From an uncultured Lachnospiraceae bacterium (GTDB taxonomy: Bacteria > Bacillota > Clostridia > Lachnospirales > Lachnospiraceae), in NCBI GenBank assembly GCA_910585765.1, contig CAJUES010000055.1, positions 1-23,342 on the forward strand: DNA of 23,342 nucleotides, given 5' to 3'. A program made the translations under genes and the position numbers. Below are positions 15,886-23,256 of the stretch, piece by piece. Below the pieces are notes generated by a model, which was given only the letters and a program-made list of their open reading frames with translations, ran no database searches and was not told the origin of the DNA. The first letter of the stretch is position 1, and each line of letters starts with the position of its first letter.

Positions 15886-17640
15886 ATGAAAACAGTATTG
15901 TCAAAATATCTAAGACCGTACTACGGACGTATGCTGCTGGGGTTTGTCATCAAGTTTATCGGGACGATCATGGATCTGTGCCTGCCCTGGATACTGGCGT
16001 ATATGATCGACACAGTGATCCCGCAGGGGAGGCGGAATGATATTTTTGTGTGGGGATTTGTGATGATTGTCTGCTCGGTGCTCGCGCTCACGTTCAATGT
16101 GGTCGCAAACCGCATGGCATCCAGGGTGGCAAGAGATACGACGGAGACGATACGCCACGATTTGTTTGTGAAGATCATGTGGCTCTCCAATGCGAAGACG
16201 GACGAATTCACGAAGCCGTCCCTGATCTCGAGACTCACGACAGACACCTACAATATCCAGCAGATGCTGGGTAGAGTGCAGCGCCTTGGCGTCCGCGCCC
16301 CGATCCTGGTGATCGGCGGCATTCTTGTGACACTGACACTCGACCCGGTGCTGACGCTCGTGATGGTCTCCGTGATGCCGGTCACGGCGTTTGTCACGTA
16401 CTATTTTTCCAGAAAAAGTATCCCCATGTACAATGCGCTGCAGAGAGCTGTCGACCAGTTTGTGCGCCTGCTGCGGGAGGATATCGCGGGGATCCGTGTG
16501 ATCAAAGCACTCTCCAAGACGGACTGCGAGGAACAGAAATATGATGACCTGAACAAAAAGGTGGTCACGCTGGAGCGGAAGGCGGATGTCACGATGGCGG
16601 TCGTCAATCCTGCCACAAACCTTTTTCTGAACCTCGGGCTGGTGTTTGTCGTGATCGTCGGTGCGTACAGGGTGGATCAGGGCACCTCCGAGGTCGGCAA
16701 GATCCTGGCATTTCTCACCTACTTTACGATCATATTAAATGCCATGATCAATATTTCCAAGATGTTTGTCATCATTTCGAGGGCAGTGGCGTCGGCGGAC
16801 CGTATCATGGAGGTCATCGATGTGCCGGATCAGGTGGATCAGGATGAGATAAAACTGGATAAGATAAATCCGAATCAGGTACAGTCTGTGTACGGCGAAC
16901 AGTCCGCGGAAGATGAGGCATATATCCGCTTTGAGCATGTGACATTCTCCTATCGGTCTGCGGAGGCAGAGCCCAATCTGGCGGACATCAGCTTCTCGCT
17001 GAAAAAGGGTGAGACGCTCGGGATCATCGGCGCGACAGGCTCGGGGAAGAGCACGCTCGCCGCGCTGCTGATGCGTTTTTATGAGACTGATCGGGGAAAT
17101 ATCTATATAGAGGGCGAAGATATCCGTTCTATGGAGGCTGGCAGGCTCAGGGAACGGTTTGGCGTCGTATTTCAGAACGATACGATCTTTGAGGATTCCA
17201 TCGCGGGGAATGTCCGTATGGGACGGACACTGTCGGATGCGGAGGTCAGGAAGGCGATCGAGTATGCGCGGGCGAAAGAGTTTGTCGAGGAAGCAGGGCG
17301 GGGATATGATGACCACATCAATATCCGCGGAGCCAATCTGAGCGGCGGGCAGAAGCAGCGCATACTGATCGCGAGGGCACTGGCGGCAAAGCCGGATATC
17401 CTGATCCTGGATGATTCCTCGAGCGCGCTGGACTACAGGACGGACGCTGCCCTGCGCCGTGAGCTGGCGGCGCATTTTGCGGACACGACGAAGCTGATCA
17501 TCGCACAGCGCGTCAGCTCGATACTGCATGCGGATCACATCATGGTGCTCGAGGACGGGAAAATGATCGGGTACGGCACGCACGAGGAGCTTTTGGAGCA
17601 CTGCGAGGTGTACCGGGAGATCCGCGACTCACAGATGTAG
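15886..17640 (+). CDS. ABC exporter subunit A (degenerate ATP site)
   Basis: This is a half-transporter with an N-terminal six-helix exporter domain (about residues 1-310) and a C-terminal ATPase, 584 residues in all. Walker A GATGSGKST is at 382-390 and the signature LSGGQ at 485-489. The residue after the Walker B Asp, normally the catalytic Glu, is Asp (D509-D510 in ILILDDSSSALD), and the H-loop His is Gln (Q541 in IAQRVSS). It therefore supplies the inactive ATP site of a heterodimer but a normal signature to its partner, as in TM287/288, BmrCD and LmrCD. The ATG at 15886 follows GGAGGGGG; an in-frame GTG at 15874 lies before that site. The partner gene follows after 28 bases. The substrate is unknown, often drugs or lipids. 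Confidence 0.92.
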   Translation: MKTVLSKYLRPYYGRMLLGFVIKFIGTIMDLCLPWILAYMIDTVIPQGRRNDIFVWGFVMIVCSVLALTFNVVANRMASRVARDTTETIRHDLFVKIMWLSNAKTDEFTKPSLISRLTTDTYNIQQMLGRVQRLGVRAPILVIGGILVTLTLDPVLTLVMVSVMPVTAFVTYYFSRKSIPMYNALQRAVDQFVRLLREDIAGIRVIKALSKTDCEEQKYDDLNKKVVTLERKADVTMAVVNPATNLFLNLGLVFVVIVGAYRVDQGTSEVGKILAFLTYFTIILNAMINISKMFVIISRAVASADRIMEVIDVPDQVDQDEIKLDKINPNQVQSVYGEQSAEDEAYIRFEHVTFSYRSAEAEPNLADISFSLKKGETLGIIGATGSGKSTLAALLMRFYETDRGNIYIEGEDIRSMEAGRLRERFGVVFQNDTIFEDSIAGNVRMGRTLSDAEVRKAIEYARAKEFVEEAGRGYDDHINIRGANLSGGQKQRILIARALAAKPDILILDDSSSALDYRTDAALRRELAAHFADTTKLIIAQRVSSILHADHIMVLEDGKMIGYGTHEELLEHCEVYREIRDSQM

Positions 17641-17668
17641 ATCGATTTAGATTGGTTGGAGGTAGGTT

Positions 17669-19438
17669 ATGGCGGAAGGGCAGAAAAAGTACGAGAAACC
17701 GAAGAACCGCAAAAAGACGGTACTGCGGCTTGGCAGCTATATGATACAGTACAAATATCTGGTGCTGTTGGCGCTTGGCTTGACATTGGGAAGCAATCTG
17801 CTGGCGCTGGTGGGACCGATGCTCTCGGGCTACGCGATCGATGCCATAGAGCCGGGCGCAGGAAAGGTAGACTTTGTGCGCGTGTTTTACTATGCAGGGC
17901 TGATGGTGGTTTTTTATGTTGTTTCGTCCGTGCTGTCTTATATATTATCCGTCCTGATGATCCGGATCAGCCGCAAGGTCGTGTATCAGATGCGCAAGGA
18001 TGTATTCAACCGTCTGATGGAGCTGCCGGTCGGGTATTTTGACACGCACCAGACAGGAGATATCATCAGCCGCATTTCATATGATATTGACACGGTAAAC
18101 ACCTCGCTTGCAAACGATATCATACAGATCTTTACAACCCTGATCACGGTTGTCGGCGCGTTTTTCATGATGATCGTCATCTCGCCAAAGCTGGTGCTGA
18201 TCTTTGCATTCACAGTGCCGTTGTCGATCGCGCTGACCAGATTCATCACGGGAAAGACGCGCCCGCTGTTTCGCATGCGGTCGCGCAGATTGGGCGAATT
18301 AAACGGTTTCGTGGAGGAGATGATCTCAGGGCAGAAGACGTTGAAAGCATATCATCAGGAGGAAAACACGATCGGCAGGTTTGACGGCAAAAACGGGGAG
18401 GCGGTGGAGGCTTATTACAGGGCAGAGTATTATGGAAGCGTTGTCGGCCCTGCGGTGAATTTTGTCAACAACCTCTCCCTCGCGCTGGTGAGCATGTTCG
18501 GGGCGCTGCTCTTTTTGACCGGGCAGATGCGCATTGGCAGTATTTCTTCGTTTATCCTGTATTCCAGGAAATTTTCCGGACCGATCAACGAGGCGGCAAA
18601 TATCATGAGTGAGCTGCAGTCTGCGCTCGCCGCCGCAGAGCGCGTATTCCATATGATCGACGAGCCGGCGGAGACCGCTGACTGCACAGGCGCACTGGAA
18701 CTTGAGAATGTTGACGGCGATGTCCTGCTGGAAGATGTGAGCTTTGGGTATACGAAAGACCAAAAGGTCATCAAAGGTCTGAACCTGCACGCCGCATCGG
18801 GAAAACTTGTGGCGGTCGTAGGACCGACCGGAGCCGGAAAGACGACGCTGATCAATCTGCTGATGCGTTTTTATGACGTGGACGACGGAAGGATCCGCGT
18901 GGATGGCCACGACATCTGCGATGTGACGCGCGCAAGCCTGCGCCGGGCGTATGCCATGGTGCTGCAGGACACATGGCTCTTTGAGGGAACCGTCTTTGAC
19001 AATATCGCCTACGGCAGACAGGGGACGACTTTGGAGGAAGTGACCGCCGCCGCCAGGGCAGCCAGGATCCACCCGTACATCAGGCGTCTGCCGCAGGGGT
19101 ACGACACTGTTCTCACCGACGAGGGAACCAATATCTCAAAGGGACAGAAACAGCTGCTGACGATCGCGCGGGCGATGCTGCTGGACGCGCCGATGCTCAT
19201 TCTCGACGAGGCGACATCCAATGTCGACACCAGGACAGAGCAGCAGATCCAGCAGGCGATGCGCAGACTGATGGAGCACAAGACCTGCTTTGTCATCGCC
19301 CACAGGCTCTCGACAATACAGAATGCGGACGTGATCCTGGTGGTAAACCACGGGGAGATCGTGGAGCAGGGGACGCACGGGGAGCTGATGGAGCGGAAGG
19401 GATTTTATTTTCAGATGTACCAGGCGCAGTTCGAGTAG
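17669..19438 (+). CDS. ABC exporter subunit B (catalytic ATP site)
   Basis: This 589-residue partner of the preceding subunit has a basic N-terminal extension (MAEGQKKYEKPKNRKK), a six-helix exporter domain (about 20-330, with LPVGYFDTHQTGDIISR typical of the first coupling helix region) and an ATPase domain. Walker A GPTGAGKTT is at 385-393, Walker B LILDEAT has the catalytic Glu E514, and the H-loop His is H545 (IAHRLST). Its signature is altered to ISKGQ (489-493), so the site it completes in subunit A is degenerate, while its own site with the LSGGQ of subunit A is active. TTGGAGGTAGG precedes the ATG. No clear terminator was seen before the flavoprotein-like fragment. Confidence 0.93.
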   Translation: MAEGQKKYEKPKNRKKTVLRLGSYMIQYKYLVLLALGLTLGSNLLALVGPMLSGYAIDAIEPGAGKVDFVRVFYYAGLMVVFYVVSSVLSYILSVLMIRISRKVVYQMRKDVFNRLMELPVGYFDTHQTGDIISRISYDIDTVNTSLANDIIQIFTTLITVVGAFFMMIVISPKLVLIFAFTVPLSIALTRFITGKTRPLFRMRSRRLGELNGFVEEMISGQKTLKAYHQEENTIGRFDGKNGEAVEAYYRAEYYGSVVGPAVNFVNNLSLALVSMFGALLFLTGQMRIGSISSFILYSRKFSGPINEAANIMSELQSALAAAERVFHMIDEPAETADCTGALELENVDGDVLLEDVSFGYTKDQKVIKGLNLHAASGKLVAVVGPTGAGKTTLINLLMRFYDVDDGRIRVDGHDICDVTRASLRRAYAMVLQDTWLFEGTVFDNIAYGRQGTTLEEVTAAARAARIHPYIRRLPQGYDTVLTDEGTNISKGQKQLLTIARAMLLDAPMLILDEATSNVDTRTEQQIQQAMRRLMEHKTCFVIAHRLSTIQNADVILVVNHGEIVEQGTHGELMERKGFYFQMYQAQFE

Positions 19439-19489
19439 GGATATCGACGTTTGGGAAAGGATAATGTCGGCAACCGCGAAACGAAAACA

Positions 19490-19654
19490 ATGGCAATCGA
19501 CAATATTCTGCATATGGTCGACAACTATAGGAAGTGCTCGATCTGCAAAATGATCGTGCTGGTGTGGTTGATGGATGAACAGTGGGTGTATCAAAAAGTT
19601 GCCGGCGGAATCGCTGATATGGGATTGGATGTGAAAAGCGTTGTTTTGGTATAG
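19490..19654 (+). pseudogene. possible fragment of an A-type flavoprotein
   Basis: A 54-codon frame from ATG 19490 to TAG 19652-19654 resembles, by eye, the joint between the diiron domain and the flavodoxin domain of FprA-type proteins. IDNILHMVDNYRKCS recalls the linker helix, MIVLVWLMDEQWVYQKVAGG recalls the first flavodoxin strand and phosphate loop, and IADMGLDVKSV the following helix and strand. The usual YGNT or YGST in the phosphate loop is not intact (QWVY), there is no ribosome binding site, and the diiron domain and most of the flavodoxin domain are missing. The frame ends 3 bases before the transposon edge. It is probably a decayed remnant; a short unrelated peptide or no gene at all remains possible. 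Confidence 0.35.
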
Positions 19655-19657
19655 TTA

Positions 19658-19716
19658 TGTTGCTACCCATTTTTCCTGACCCATAATTACCATGGTTGCC
19701 TGTCACAGAATTAACC
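19658..19716 (+). repeat. left transposon end with two binding repeats
   Basis: The terminal sequence TGTTGCTACCCATTTTTC is followed by repeat L1 CTGACCCATAATTACC (19676-19691) and repeat L2 CTGTCACAGAATTAACC (19700-19716). The repeats are 24 bases apart. L2 matches the outermost right-end repeat best. Confidence 0.8.
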
Positions 19717-19724
19717 GATATAAT
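19696..19724 (+). promoter_or_regulatory. transposon promoter overlapping repeat L2
   Basis: TTGCCT (19696-19701) and TATAAT (19719-19724) are 17 bases apart, a good vegetative promoter reading into the transposon genes. Repeat L2 (19700-19716) overlaps the end of the -35 box and most of the spacer, so transposase bound at the end would block transcription. Confidence 0.8.
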
Positions 19725-19748
19725 GACATGAGAGCAGAGAAAGGAAAA

Positions 19749-19793
19749 GGTTTCAGAACACTAATCTTTTGCAGAGAACCGTGTCCTGAAACC
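19749..19793 (+). promoter_or_regulatory. leader hairpin before the first transposon gene
   Basis: GGTTTCAGAACAC (19749-19761) pairs with GTGTCCTGAAACC (19781-19793) over 12 of 13 positions, with a 19-base loop. It lies between the promoter and the first gene and has no T-run, so it is not a terminator. It may block read-through translation or affect mRNA stability. Confidence 0.65.
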
Positions 19794-19824
19794 ATCATTA
19801 AAAACATGGTTATTATATCAAGAT

Positions 19825-20364
19825 ATGAAGTGGAATACAAGAAGGAAGAAGATATTTTTAATACACAGTAAAGAAGAAGGCATCTGCCCATGCTGTGGAA
19901 GCCCGCTTAAATACAGGGACAGCCGGTGCCGCGTGCATAGAACTGCGGGAGGCAGGAAGGAATGGTACCAGATCAGGCGCCTGAAATGCAGCAATGATAA
20001 ATGCGGGAGACTCCATAACGAACTGCCAGACTGCATATGCCCCTATAAGCACTATGATGCGGGCCTGATCGAGGACGTGTTGGATGGTGTAGTCAGTGAA
20101 GAGGATACGGAAACAGAGGACTATCCCTGTGAAGGGACCATGAAACACTGGAGATGGTGGGCAAAAATGAATGAAAAAAACATGGAAGGGCAGATCAGGC
20201 TGGCAGCGCACCGTTACCTGGGTTTTGATGGAAGGTTCCTGAAATCCGGGTATTCTTTACTGGAAAAACTAAAGGAACGGATAAGTCCTGGCTGGCTTAA
20301 GGCGGCAGTGAGGGCTATATATAATTCCGGGGGCCGTATAGAGCCGTATCCGGAACCTGCGTAA
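19825..20364 (+). CDS. zinc-ribbon protein of the DUF6431 type
   Basis: This 179-residue protein has a likely zinc ribbon: C21 and C24 (CPCC), then C55 and C60 (CSNDKC), followed by GRLHNELPD, a stretch I associate with DUF6431 proteins beside transposases. Further Cys and His occur in CICPYKHYD. The C-terminal half is helical with many Trp and basic residues (MKHWRWWAKMNEK). A DNA-binding role in transposition or regulation is inferred from context. The ATG at 19825 has no recognisable ribosome binding site and no better start was found, so it may be translated poorly. The transposase follows after 66 bases. Confidence 0.72.
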   Translation: MKWNTRRKKIFLIHSKEEGICPCCGSPLKYRDSRCRVHRTAGGRKEWYQIRRLKCSNDKCGRLHNELPDCICPYKHYDAGLIEDVLDGVVSEEDTETEDYPCEGTMKHWRWWAKMNEKNMEGQIRLAAHRYLGFDGRFLKSGYSLLEKLKERISPGWLKAAVRAIYNSGGRIEPYPEPA

Positions 20365-20409
20365 AGATGCACCTGCTTTTGTTCGCTGTCAATTTTTAAC
20401 GGGTATATA

Positions 20410-20427
20410 CTCCTTTTTGAAAGGAGG
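20410..20427 (+). promoter_or_regulatory. hairpin that hides the transposase ribosome binding site
   Basis: CTCCTTT (20410-20416) is the exact complement of AAAGGAG (20420-20426), with a TTG loop. The 3' arm is the Shine-Dalgarno sequence AAAGGAGG of the transposase gene. When folded, the site would be unavailable to ribosomes, which would keep transposase levels low. Confidence 0.78.
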
Positions 20428-20430
20428 CCC

Positions 20431-21843
20431 ATGAAGATGGAAGCAAAAGAAGTGAAAAAATGGCAGGATGAAGAAGCATTAAAAAGATACGGGATGATAG
20501 CGCCGCTCCTGGATCCGGAACTGGATGGAGGGAAAAGGCGGCAGATGAGGGAGGAAGCTGCAGAAAGGAACGGCATATCCAAAAGGACACTGTACCGGTA
20601 TGAAAAGGGATACCGTGAGGAAGGGTTTGAAGGCCTGCGTCCGGCGGGCAGGACGAAAAAGAGGCGGCAGGGGCTCCCGGAAAACTTTGAAAGGCTCATG
20701 GAGCAGGCGGTGCAGCTGAAACGTGAGGTCCCAAAGCGGAGCGTGCGCCAGATCATAAAGATACTGGAGCTGGAAGGATGGGCACAGCCGGGGGTTTTAA
20801 AGCAGTCCACGATGCAGAGGCACCTGTACGATGCGGGCCTTGGGAAGAGGCAGATGAAGCGTTATGCCGAGAAGAGGGAAACATCATCAAGGCGTTTCTG
20901 CAGGCCGCACCGGATGGAGCTTTTACAGGGGGACATAAAGTACGGGCCGGATCTGCGGACAACTTCTGGGGAACTGGTAAAGACCTATTTATCATCCCTG
21001 ATCGATGACCATTCCAGATATATCGTGCAGTCAGAGTTTTATGATAACCAGAGACAGGAGATCGTGGAGGACACGTTCCATAAAGCGGTATTAAAGTCCG
21101 GGAAATTCGACTGCGCCTACCTGGACAATGGTGCGCAGTATACGGCGGAGCATCTGGGAAAAGCCTGCGCGAAGCTGGGGATACGGATCGTCCATGCAAA
21201 ACCAGGCGCGTGCCAGTCCAAAGGAAAAATAGAAAAATTCCACCAGAAAGTGGACCAGTTTATGGCGGAGATCCGCGCAGCGCACGTGCATTCCGTGGAA
21301 GAACTGAACCGCAGGTGGAAGATATTTTTAGAGCAGGAATACCAGAAAGAGGCACATGCAGGGATAAAGGAGTATTATGAATCTTATGGCGTGTCAGTCC
21401 CTGCCAGGGGGATCACGCCGGAGCAGGAATGGATGAGGGATACCCGGGGGCTGGTTTTTATGGATGTATCCGTGGTGGCGGAAGCATTCCTGCACCATGA
21501 AACACGCCGGATAGACGAGGCGGGGTGTTTTTCTCTCAGGGGAAGCCGTTATGAAGCGAGCGCTGCGCTGGCAAATATGGAGGCGGAGATCGCTTATGAC
21601 CCGATGGATATGAAAACGGTGACGGTAAGATGCCGCGGTGCGGAGCCGCTTGAGGCACACCGGATAGAGATAGGTGCGTTTTCATCCAAAGTGCCGCCAG
21701 TGCCTATGGGGATGACGGGAAACGTTCCGGAAACATCAAGGCTCCTGGATGCACTGGAAAAGAAATATAAGGAAGATCACGGGCAGATGGCGCGTGCCCT
21801 TTCCTTCGGGGAGTACGGGAAGGAGGCGGGGAGGCATGTATGA
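20431..21843 (+). CDS. DD35E transposase, Mu/TniA/Tn552 type
   Basis: The 470-residue protein has an N-terminal helix-turn-helix region (about 45-150, ISKRTLYRYEKGYREEGFEG). An RNase H-fold integrase core follows with D168 (QGDIKYG), D232 (LDNGAQY) and E268 (KGKIEKFH), giving DDx35E spacing, and then a Mu-type C-terminal beta-barrel domain (about 325-410). This is the layout of TniA, TnsB and Tn552 p480; the length is close to p480. AAAGGAGG is 3 bases from the ATG at 20431 and 9 from a second ATG at 20437, which may be the true start. The site is covered by a hairpin. The gene overlaps the ATPase gene by 8 bases. It should bind the 24-base end repeats and carry out cutting and strand transfer. 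Confidence 0.92.
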   Translation: MKMEAKEVKKWQDEEALKRYGMIAPLLDPELDGGKRRQMREEAAERNGISKRTLYRYEKGYREEGFEGLRPAGRTKKRRQGLPENFERLMEQAVQLKREVPKRSVRQIIKILELEGWAQPGVLKQSTMQRHLYDAGLGKRQMKRYAEKRETSSRRFCRPHRMELLQGDIKYGPDLRTTSGELVKTYLSSLIDDHSRYIVQSEFYDNQRQEIVEDTFHKAVLKSGKFDCAYLDNGAQYTAEHLGKACAKLGIRIVHAKPGACQSKGKIEKFHQKVDQFMAEIRAAHVHSVEELNRRWKIFLEQEYQKEAHAGIKEYYESYGVSVPARGITPEQEWMRDTRGLVFMDVSVVAEAFLHHETRRIDEAGCFSLRGSRYEASAALANMEAEIAYDPMDMKTVTVRCRGAEPLEAHRIEIGAFSSKVPPVPMGMTGNVPETSRLLDALEKKYKEDHGQMARALSFGEYGKEAGRHV

Positions 21844-22651
21844 GAGTTTTTTTGAAATGGAGCATACGCCATTTACAAGGGACATCCCGGTGGAGAGGCT
21901 GTACACATCGCCGCAGATAGAGGACGCACTGGGAAGGCTTGTTTATGTCGTAGACCATCAGATGTTTGCTGTGGTGACGGCAAATCCGGGATGCGGGAAG
22001 TCCACTATGGTAAGGATGCTGGACGGAAGGCTTGGAAAGGAAAAATATCTGCTGTTATACCTGTCCGATTCGAAGCTGACGCCGAGATGGCTGTATGCAG
22101 GGCTTTTGGGGCAGCTGGGCCTGGAGCCGCATTATTTTAGCGGGGATTCCAAACGGCTGCTGCAGAAAGAGATCTGTGCGGTCAGTACAGAGCAGAAAAA
22201 GAAAGTCGTGTGCGTGCTGGACGAAGCGCACCTGTTAGGGAAGGACATGCTGGAAGAACTGAGGTTCCTGCTGAATTACAGGTTTGACTCCACAAGCCCG
22301 ATGTCGCTGGTGCTTGTAGGGCAGACGGAATTATGGGAGCAGAAGCTGAAGCTGCAGGCCTATGAGGCCATAAGGCAGCGTATTGACATGAACATCGTAC
22401 TGGGAAGGCTGGACCGTGCAGAAACAGGAAAATATGTTGCAGCCCATATGGCATATGCGGGTGCGTGGAAAGAGATTTTCACCAGCGGTGCGGAGGACGA
22501 AGTCTATAAGATATCTGCGGGCATACCGCGGATGATAAACCGTGTATGTGAAAAGGCGCTGATGTATGCGTGCCAGCAGCAGAAGCGGCTTGTGGACGAG
22601 CACATGGTGCGTTTTGTGGCGGATCATGAGATGCTGGGAGGTGTGGGATGA
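21836..22651 (+). CDS. ExeA/TniB/TnsC-like AAA ATPase of the transposon
   Basis: The 271-residue ATPase equals Tn552 p271 in length. It begins with the ExeA-type N-terminus YESFFEMEHTPF. Walker A is ANPGCGKST at residues 49-57 (the first Gly of the usual GxxGxGK is Ala), and Walker B is VVCVLDEAHLL with D129 and E130. LVGQTELWEQ and RIDMNIVLG follow as in ExeA/TniB proteins, then a lid with GIPRMINRVC. Such ATPases select target DNA and activate the transposase. The ATG at 21836 follows GGCGGGGAGG and overlaps the transposase stop; the frame is open further upstream but inside the transposase gene. The stop overlaps the next start (ATGA). Confidence 0.9.
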   Translation: MYESFFEMEHTPFTRDIPVERLYTSPQIEDALGRLVYVVDHQMFAVVTANPGCGKSTMVRMLDGRLGKEKYLLLYLSDSKLTPRWLYAGLLGQLGLEPHYFSGDSKRLLQKEICAVSTEQKKKVVCVLDEAHLLGKDMLEELRFLLNYRFDSTSPMSLVLVGQTELWEQKLKLQAYEAIRQRIDMNIVLGRLDRAETGKYVAAHMAYAGAWKEIFTSGAEDEVYKISAGIPRMINRVCEKALMYACQQQKRLVDEHMVRFVADHEMLGGVG

Positions 22652-22998
22652 TGACATGGCCGGAAGGGCGCATGGAGTTTGTATGCACCGTGCCGGCGGA
22701 AGAAGGAAAAAGGGAAGAAAGATGGCTTGGGGAAGTGAAAGTCAGAAGATATGGCCCGGGCATGGCGGAGCTTATTATTTATGGGAGGGACAGCTGCATC
22801 AATGCAGTGATCGGGAAATATATGAGCGGCCAGTATATTTGTATGCCGGACATCGATACAGGGTGCCCGCTCAGCAGGCTGTCCGATTTATTCTGGAAGA
22901 AAGAGAGGCTGTCAGCGAATATGAATGAAACAGATGCTGTAACCGTTGCCCACGCCCTGCGGGCATTATCCGGGTATACAGGGAAAGACTGGCTGTAG
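22648..22998 (+). CDS. 116-residue transposon protein, function unknown
   Basis: I do not recognise this protein. It starts at ATG 22648 in an ATGA overlap with the ATPase stop, so translation is coupled; GGGAGG lies upstream. Residues 1-75 look like a beta-rich domain (RMEFVCTVPAEEG, VKVRRYGPGMAELIIYGRDS) and the rest is helical (LSRLSDLFWKKERLSANMNE, AVTVAHALRALSGYTG). It has four Cys but no paired CxxC and is much smaller than TniQ. By position it may be an accessory to the ATPase or transposase, perhaps in target choice or regulation; this is inference only. Confidence 0.75.
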   Translation: MMTWPEGRMEFVCTVPAEEGKREERWLGEVKVRRYGPGMAELIIYGRDSCINAVIGKYMSGQYICMPDIDTGCPLSRLSDLFWKKERLSANMNETDAVTVAHALRALSGYTGKDWL

Positions 22999-23026
22999 GG
23001 AAGCGTGGCAACTATACGCAAAAGAG

Positions 23027-23119
23027 ATGTTAGGCGAAGTGTGCGGGGAATTGGGACAATTACATAAACTGGAAGAAAAACAGGCCGTCCGGGATATCCC
23101 GGGCGGCTTTCCTGCATGA
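23027..23119 (+). CDS. small possible ORF, 30 residues
   Basis: The frame from ATG 23027 to TGA 23117-23119 begins MLGEVCGELGQLHKLEEKQA and stays open upstream without a better start. It ends in an ATGA overlap with another short frame, the same arrangement as the genes before it. However, its second half coincides with a terminator-like hairpin and the ribosome binding site is weak. It may be a remnant. Confidence 0.25.
   Translation: MLGEVCGELGQLHKLEEKQAVRDIPGGFPA
23084..23110 (+). terminator. possible transposon operon terminator
   Basis: GCCGTCCGGG (23084-23093) pairs with CCCGGGCGGC (23098-23107) with an ATAT loop, and three T follow. The stem is very stable but the T-run is short, so termination may be partial. 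It lies inside the 30-codon frame at 23027. Confidence 0.5.
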
Positions 23120-23232
23120 ATTGTACATGGATGTTGGAACAATTTCCGGCGCAGATAAGAGAGGCATGGTTCGAAAGAGTCAGACAATATAAGATAGAAA
23201 CATGGAAAATGCAGTTCGGAGGGCTGCTGTAG
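23116..23232 (+). CDS. small possible ORF, 38 residues
   Basis: ATG 23116 to TAG 23230-23232 encodes an aromatic and basic peptide (MNCTWMLEQFPAQIREAWFE onwards, ending KMQFGGLL). It overlaps the preceding short frame by ATGA. The amino acid mix looks coding-like, with four Trp or Phe-containing helical turns, but there is no independent evidence of translation. It may be the remains of a longer gene near the transposon right end. Confidence 0.25.
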   Translation: MNCTWMLEQFPAQIREAWFERVRQYKIETWKMQFGGLL

Positions 23233-23256
23233 ACTGGAAATAAATAGTTGTATATA

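Noticed and set aside
19806..19871. 21-codon frame overlapping the start of the zinc-ribbon gene
   Set aside because: No ribosome binding site and it overlaps a better-supported gene in another frame.
20379..20409. Internal promoter for the transposase (TTGTTC ... TATATA)
   Set aside because: The boxes are 19 bases apart and the -35 is poor.
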